The position numbers and the translations under genes are program-made. Of a DNA stretch of 9,475 nucleotides, positions 6,322 through 9,475 are shown piece after piece. Under the pieces are notes generated by a model, which had not been told where the DNA came from, did no database searches, and saw only the letters and a program-made list of their open reading frames with translations. The number at the start of each line of letters is the position of its first letter. Positions within the stretch are counted from its first letter, which is position 1. The DNA is taken from contig JAADFH010000073.1 in assembly GCA_013152995.1 (NCBI GenBank), positions 1 through 9,475 of the forward strand. The letters run 5' to 3'. Source of the stretch: Methanobacteriota archaeon (GTDB taxonomy: Archaea; Hydrothermarchaeota; Hydrothermarchaeia; Hydrothermarchaeales; BMS3B).

Positions 6322-6917
6322 CGGAGAGGATTGAGCAGAGAGCAAAGGAGGCGGGAGCGGAGATTGTGGAGTTCACGGAGCTCAGGCTCAGCAGGCGGGG
6401 GCTGGAGTGGGTGAGGAGCGCTGTTGTGCTCGGGCTGTCGGCACAGAATCCGCTGGTGACCGCAGGCATACGCTACCCCTCCTGGAAGAAGCCCAGGATT
6501 GTGGTGGATGTGCTGCTCGGCGAGATCGCCAGGGAGGTGGCGGAGTTCATGCGCTCCTTGGGATACAGGTGCGAGGTGCTTGAGCAGCGCCACGGGCTTG
6601 ATTTGAGGCTGATTGCGCAGCGGGCTGGCGCGGGGGTGGTGGGCAGGAGCGGGCTCCTCCTTACAGAGAAGTTCGGTCCCAGGGTGAGGATGACCGCACT
6701 GCTCTCTGATGCCGCGCTGAGGAGCAGGAGGGCGCCGCCGGAGAGCCCCTGCAGGGGGTGCAGGAGGTGCGTGAATGCCTGTCCGAGAGGGGTGCTGGAG
6801 AACGGCTTCAGCGCCGCAGGCTGCGCCTCCGCGGTTATATCCGAGGGGTGGCTGGTGATGAGGTGCAGCGCATGCGTTGATGTCTGCCCGGCAGGTGGTG
6901 GCAGTGAAAGGCGCTGA
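6315..6917 (+). CDS. Short QueG-like protein with two [4Fe-4S] cluster motifs
   Basis: The 200-residue product resembles the front half of epoxyqueuosine reductase QueG. RSAVVLGLSAQNPL (34-47) fits its DUF1730 region, followed by QRAGAGVVGRSGLLLTEKFG (102-121). Then come two ferredoxin-type cluster sets: C146, C149, C152 and C156 (CRGCRRCVNACP), and C170, C184, C187 and C191 (CSACVDVCP). It ends right after the second cluster, so the C-terminal HEAT repeats of true QueG are absent. QueG is itself cobalamin-dependent, and this gene sits between cbiB and cobZ with overlaps on both sides. A corrinoid-binding redox role, such as reducing cobalt before adenosylation, is a reasonable inference but unproven. 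The start at ATG 6315 overlaps the cbiB stop by 7 bases and has a weak GGTGGTG site just upstream. Confidence 0.8.
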   Translation: MLAERIEQRAKEAGAEIVEFTELRLSRRGLEWVRSAVVLGLSAQNPLVTAGIRYPSWKKPRIVVDVLLGEIAREVAEFMRSLGYRCEVLEQRHGLDLRLIAQRAGAGVVGRSGLLLTEKFGPRVRMTALLSDAALRSRRAPPESPCRGCRRCVNACPRGVLENGFSAAGCASAVISEGWLVMRCSACVDVCPAGGGSERR

Positions 6918-7356
6918 GGTGCTTGCGGGCAGAGGGATTACGCTGGAGATGCTGGTGGATGCCTGCATGCAGATGTTCGTGCCGCATCCGGGGGTGGAGA
7001 GCAGGAGCAGGGCGAGGAGGGTGCTGGAGGAGCTTATTGAGGAGGCGCTGCGGGATGCAAATGTGTGCATCCTCCTGGAGGCTGCCTTCATGCTGGATGA
7101 GCATGCGGAGAGCGGCAGGCTTGAGTGCATTGCCAGCGGGGAGCACGCCATGGACGGAAGCGCACTGGTGGCGGATGAGATTATAGGTATGGCGATCGCC
7201 GAGTACATCGGCGGCACAAGAGCGCTTTTTGAGTTTGTCAGGTTTGATAAGGCAAAGCCGGGGGTGATTTCGGAGCTTAAAGCCTTCTCTGACGATGCTG
7301 TTGCGGGACTTCTCGCCGGAGTCTCGGCGCTCATGTACTCATTGCACCGAAGGTGA
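6880..7356 (+). CDS. cobZ: Alpha-ribazole-5'-phosphate phosphatase CobZ (PgpA-like family)
   Basis: CobZ is the archaeal non-orthologous replacement of bacterial CobC. It removes the phosphate from the lower-ligand nucleotide (alpha-ribazole phosphate or the phosphorylated cobamide). The product, about 158 residues, matches archaeal phosphatidylglycerophosphatase-A-like CobZ proteins: RGITLEMLVDACMQM (18-32), an acidic helix LLEAAFMLDEHAESG (65-79), SALVADEIIGMAIAEYIGG (94-112) and the signature RFDKAKPGVISELK (121-134). The start is uncertain. ATG 6880 is used here; TTG 6877 and GTG 6904 are in frame. GTG 6904 has AGGTGG 5 bases before it and would shorten the overlap with the upstream gene from 38 to 14 bases. 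After the stop comes the widest gap of the cluster, 76 bases. Confidence 0.82.
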   Translation: MSARQVVAVKGAEVLAGRGITLEMLVDACMQMFVPHPGVESRSRARRVLEELIEEALRDANVCILLEAAFMLDEHAESGRLECIASGEHAMDGSALVADEIIGMAIAEYIGGTRALFEFVRFDKAKPGVISELKAFSDDAVAGLLAGVSALMYSLHRR

Positions 7357-7432
7357 GCTGTTTCAAAAAGGATTCCTGTGGTTATGTTAGCATGTGCACC
7401 TCAGAAGCCACAGCTCCCGAGGCGGTGGGAGG
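7357..7432 (+). promoter_or_regulatory. 76-base gap, possible internal promoter before the receiver-kinase
   Basis: This is the only sizeable gap between genes of the plus-strand cluster. It is more AT-rich than its flanks and holds GGTTATGTTAG near 7380-7390, a poor TATA-like match. A start about 25 bases downstream would lie before the ATG at 7433. A 6-bp inverted pair (CTGTGG at 7376-7381, CCACAG at 7408-7413) flanks it. Support for a promoter is weak. Confidence 0.2.
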
Positions 7433-8515
7433 ATGCTGAGAATTCTCCATGTTGATGATAATCCCGATGATGTACTGCTGCTGAAAATGGTAATGGAAGG
7501 GTACGCAGAGGTTACAGGCGTGGAAAGCTGGAAAGATGCCGAGAACCTGCTTAAAAATGGCAGTTTTGACCTGGTAATTGTGGACTACAGGCTGAAGGAC
7601 GGGGACGGGCTGCGAGCGGTGGAGGCGCTGGCGGGCAGAATGCCCGTGGTCATGCTAACTGGCAGAGGGAATGAGGAGGTAGCCGCCAAGGCGATGAAGC
7701 TGGGGGCGAGCGATTATGTGGTTAAGTCGGCTGAGGGTTTTGCACGCCTGAGGGAGGTGGTGCAGGAGGCTGTGGAGAGGCACAGGCGGGCTGAGAGGGA
7801 GAGGGAGGAGCTGGAGAGGATGCGCTCCTGCTATGCGGAGCTTGACAGGAGCAACCGCTTCAGGGGGCTGCTGATTGATGTGCTGCACCACGACCTGATG
7901 AATCCTGCAGGGCTGGCTCTGAGCTTCTTGGAGCTTGCGGAGGCTGCATGTGATAGCGAGGAGGTTATTGAGCACATAAAGGTTGTTAGAAGGAATGTAA
8001 ACAAGATTATCTCGCTTATAGATGATGTTAAGGAGCTGTCAAAGCTTGAGAGCCTGAAGAGTGTTGAGATGGGCAGGGTTACGCTGAGCAGGCTGTGGAG
8101 GAGTGTTATTGAGGATATGGGCGACCTGCTGGCTGACAGGGAGGTGAGGTTCATCAGAGATGCAAGCGGCAGGATTGAGGGTAATGAGATAATAAAGCAG
8201 GCTTTCTCCAACCTGCTATCTAATGCCATAAAGTACTCACCCCCGGGCTCGCCGGTTACCATACGTGTGTGGGAGGATGAGGAGTACGCGTACACGAGCA
8301 TTGCAGACGAGGGGGAGGGTGTGCCGGATGAGTACAAGCAGAGCATCTTTGACAGGTTCACAAGGGTTGATAAGGCGGGAGTGAAGGGCTCGGGGATAGG
8401 GCTTGCTATCGTGAAGCGCATTGTTGAGCTGCATAAGGGTGAGGTGTGGGTGGGGGACAACTCGCCGAGGGGAGCAGTTTTTTACCTGAAGTTCCCAAAG
8501 AAGCAGGTATGCTGA
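7433..8515 (+). CDS. Receiver-domain histidine kinase (RR-HK hybrid)
   Basis: The 360-residue cytoplasmic protein starts with a receiver domain: HVDDNPDD (acidic pocket Asp8/Asp9), phosphoacceptor Asp51 in IVDYRL, Thr76 in VMLTGRG and Lys98 in YVVKSAEG. A charged coiled-coil-like linker (about 110-140) leads to a kinase core. The H-box is LHHDLMNPAG (His153, H-D-L-x-N-P type), the N-box NLLSNAIKYS (Asn264), the G1 box ADEGEGVPDE (291-300) and the G2 box GSGIGLAIV (319-327). No output or DNA-binding domain follows. ATG 7433 is chosen because MLRILHVDDN is the normal beginning of a receiver; an ATG 39 bases upstream is in frame but adds an atypical leader. The gene is visibly more AT-rich than its neighbours and follows a real gap, yet it overlaps cobS by 7 bases. 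It could receive phosphate from the kinase encoded at 1687. Confidence 0.92.
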   Translation: MLRILHVDDNPDDVLLLKMVMEGYAEVTGVESWKDAENLLKNGSFDLVIVDYRLKDGDGLRAVEALAGRMPVVMLTGRGNEEVAAKAMKLGASDYVVKSAEGFARLREVVQEAVERHRRAEREREELERMRSCYAELDRSNRFRGLLIDVLHHDLMNPAGLALSFLELAEAACDSEEVIEHIKVVRRNVNKIISLIDDVKELSKLESLKSVEMGRVTLSRLWRSVIEDMGDLLADREVRFIRDASGRIEGNEIIKQAFSNLLSNAIKYSPPGSPVTIRVWEDEEYAYTSIADEGEGVPDEYKQSIFDRFTRVDKAGVKGSGIGLAIVKRIVELHKGEVWVGDNSPRGAVFYLKFPKKQVC

Positions 8516-9231
8516 GGGCGCTGAGGAGCTGCACGGGCTTTCTCACCGTGCTGCCCGTGGGCATGGGCTTCAGGAGCTATGAGGAGCTTGCAAGGGGTGC
8601 ATGGGCGTTCCCCCTGGTGGGTGCGCTGGTGGGGCTTATAGCTGCCGCCGCCGCTTTTGTGGCGCTTCTGTTCCTGCCTAAGAGCATTGCCGCCGCTGTT
8701 GCGCTGGCTGCGCTTTTAGCTGTTACGGGGGCTAACCACTTTGATGGGCTGGTGGATGTGGCGGATGCGCTGATGGTGAGGGGGAGCAGAGAAGCTAAGC
8801 TGAGGGTGATGCATGAGCCCTCCGCTGGCTCCGCAGGTGTTGCCGCAGGGGTGCTGGTGCTGCTGATGAGCTACCTTGCCCTGTATGAGGCTCCTGCAAT
8901 GCTGAGCGTGCTGGTGGTGGCGGAGGCTTCGGCTAAGTTCGGGATGCTGCTCACCTGCTTCAGCGCCAGGCGTGCGAGCCACGGCGGGATTGGCTCGGCT
9001 TTTGTGGATGCTTTCAGAGGAAACTGGAGGAGGCTGGGCATGAGCTTTGCCTGCTACCTGCCTTTTCTGGTGGTTGCGTGGTGGAGTGCCCCGGCGGTGC
9101 TGCTGCTCACGCTTTTCCTCGCACTGGCTGCTGCCGAGCTTGCGGAGCGGTGGTTTGGGGGTGTCTCAGGGGATGTGCTGGGCGCGGTGAATGAGCTGGT
9201 GAGGCTGGGTGTGATGCTGGTGATGGTATGA
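8509..9231 (+). CDS. cobS: Adenosylcobinamide-GDP ribazoletransferase (cobalamin synthase) CobS
   Basis: This membrane enzyme joins GDP-cobinamide with alpha-ribazole or its phosphate to finish the cobamide. The ATG at 8509 lies inside the end of the kinase gene and gives the usual opening LRSCTGFLTVLPVG (5-18). The 240-residue length is normal. Family marks are FPLVGALVGL (34-43), the Mg-binding acidic motif NHFDGLVDVADALM (76-89) and a C-terminal GDVLGAVNELVRLG (221-234), with several membrane helices between. The stretch after the acidic motif reads KLRVMHEPSAGSAGV (97-111), whereas most relatives have a K-D-x-R/S-x-G-like version. The three key Asp residues of the main motif (79, 83, 86) are present. 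It overlaps the next start as ATGA. Confidence 0.93.
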   Translation: MLRALRSCTGFLTVLPVGMGFRSYEELARGAWAFPLVGALVGLIAAAAAFVALLFLPKSIAAAVALAALLAVTGANHFDGLVDVADALMVRGSREAKLRVMHEPSAGSAGVAAGVLVLLMSYLALYEAPAMLSVLVVAEASAKFGMLLTCFSARRASHGGIGSAFVDAFRGNWRRLGMSFACYLPFLVVAWWSAPAVLLLTLFLALAAAELAERWFGGVSGDVLGAVNELVRLGVMLVMV

Positions 9232-9475
9232 TTGGCGTGGTGATGGCTGGCGGCAGGGGCAGAAGGATGGGGGCGAGGGTTGAGAAGCCGCTGGTGTGCT
9301 TCAGGGGGAAGCCGATGGTGGTGCGGGTGGTGGAGGCGGTGAGGGAGGCGGGGCTTGAGCCGCTGGTGGCTACCTCGCAGCACACGAGAGCCACGGAGAG
9401 GCTTATGACTGAGGCTGGGGTTGAGGTGGTCAGAACCGCCGCTAAGGGGTTTGTGGAGGATCTGCGTGAGCTGGT
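9228..9475 (+). CDS. cobY: Adenosylcobinamide-phosphate guanylyltransferase CobY, N-terminal part (cut by window end)
   Basis: The frame opens at ATG 9228, overlapping the cobS stop as ATGA, and stays open for 82 codons to the window edge. It begins MIGVVMAGGRGRRMG, the nucleotide-binding signature of the MobA/GlmU-like nucleotidyltransferase fold. EKPLVCFRGKPMV (19-31) and VVEAVREAG then follow, as in archaeal CobY. CobY moves GMP from GTP onto adenosylcobinamide phosphate and replaces bacterial CobU. It lacks the kinase P-loop of CobU. The position directly after cobS strongly supports this call over MobA; the C-terminal half is outside the window. Confidence 0.85.
   Translation, partial: MIGVVMAGGRGRRMGARVEKPLVCFRGKPMVVRVVEAVREAGLEPLVATSQHTRATERLMTEAGVEVVRTAAKGFVEDLREL

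Noticed and set aside
6318..7334. 338-codon open frame on the minus strand opposite the QueG-like gene and cobZ
   Set aside because: Composition is Ser/Pro/His-rich with no domain pattern. It spans two well-supported plus-strand genes and their junction.
7376..7413. Inverted pair CTGTGG / CCACAG before the receiver-kinase
   Set aside because: Arms of six bases with a 26-base loop are expected by chance, and there is no T tract.
1..9475. CRISPR arrays, tRNA or rRNA genes
   Set aside because: No regularly spaced repeats and no cloverleaf or rRNA-like stretches were seen on either strand.

Overview
The window reads as a stretch of a GC-rich archaeal, probably euryarchaeal, chromosome. The grounds are AT-rich TATA-box promoters in the gaps, GGAGGTG-type ribosome-binding sites, heavy AGG use for arginine, and two archaea-specific cobamide enzymes (CobZ-type alpha-ribazole phosphatase and CobY guanylyltransferase). 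Archaeal-style PAS and receiver histidine kinases fit the same picture. I cannot fix the genus from sequence alone.

Left part (1-1128, mostly minus strand). At the left edge is the 5' end of a secreted protein (181->1) with a signal peptide, its own TATA box and a good Shine-Dalgarno site. Next comes a decayed zone (290-1010): a class I SAM-dependent methyltransferase broken by several frameshifts, joined head-on to the N-terminal part of a DDE-type transposase that is also frameshifted. A hairpin lies between the methyltransferase stop and the secreted-protein promoter. Two promoters, one facing each way, sit between the transposase remnant and the plus-strand operon.

Right part (1129-9475, plus strand). 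This is one tightly packed, largely overlapping cluster: a small membrane protein of unknown function; a PAS-like sensor histidine kinase; CobD (L-threonine-phosphate decarboxylase, with one frameshift as sequenced); cobyric acid synthase CbiP/CobQ carrying an N-terminal cysteine-rich domain; CbiB; a short QueG-like double-[4Fe-4S] protein; CobZ; a receiver-histidine kinase; CobS; and the start of CobY, cut by the window end.

Together the metabolic genes cover the late part of cobamide synthesis. CbiP amidates the corrin ring. CobD makes aminopropanol phosphate and CbiB attaches it. CobY activates the product with GTP, CobS adds the alpha-ribazole lower ligand, and CobZ removes the phosphate. 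The cobalt adenosyltransferase and CobT are not in the window. The QueG-like iron-sulfur protein could supply electrons to a corrinoid, but that is inference. Two sensor kinases embedded and translationally overlapped in this pathway, with no DNA-binding output protein beside them, are the most unusual feature. The second most unusual is the cysteine-rich domain on CbiP, which in Methanosarcina mazei is the C-terminal tail of CobD.
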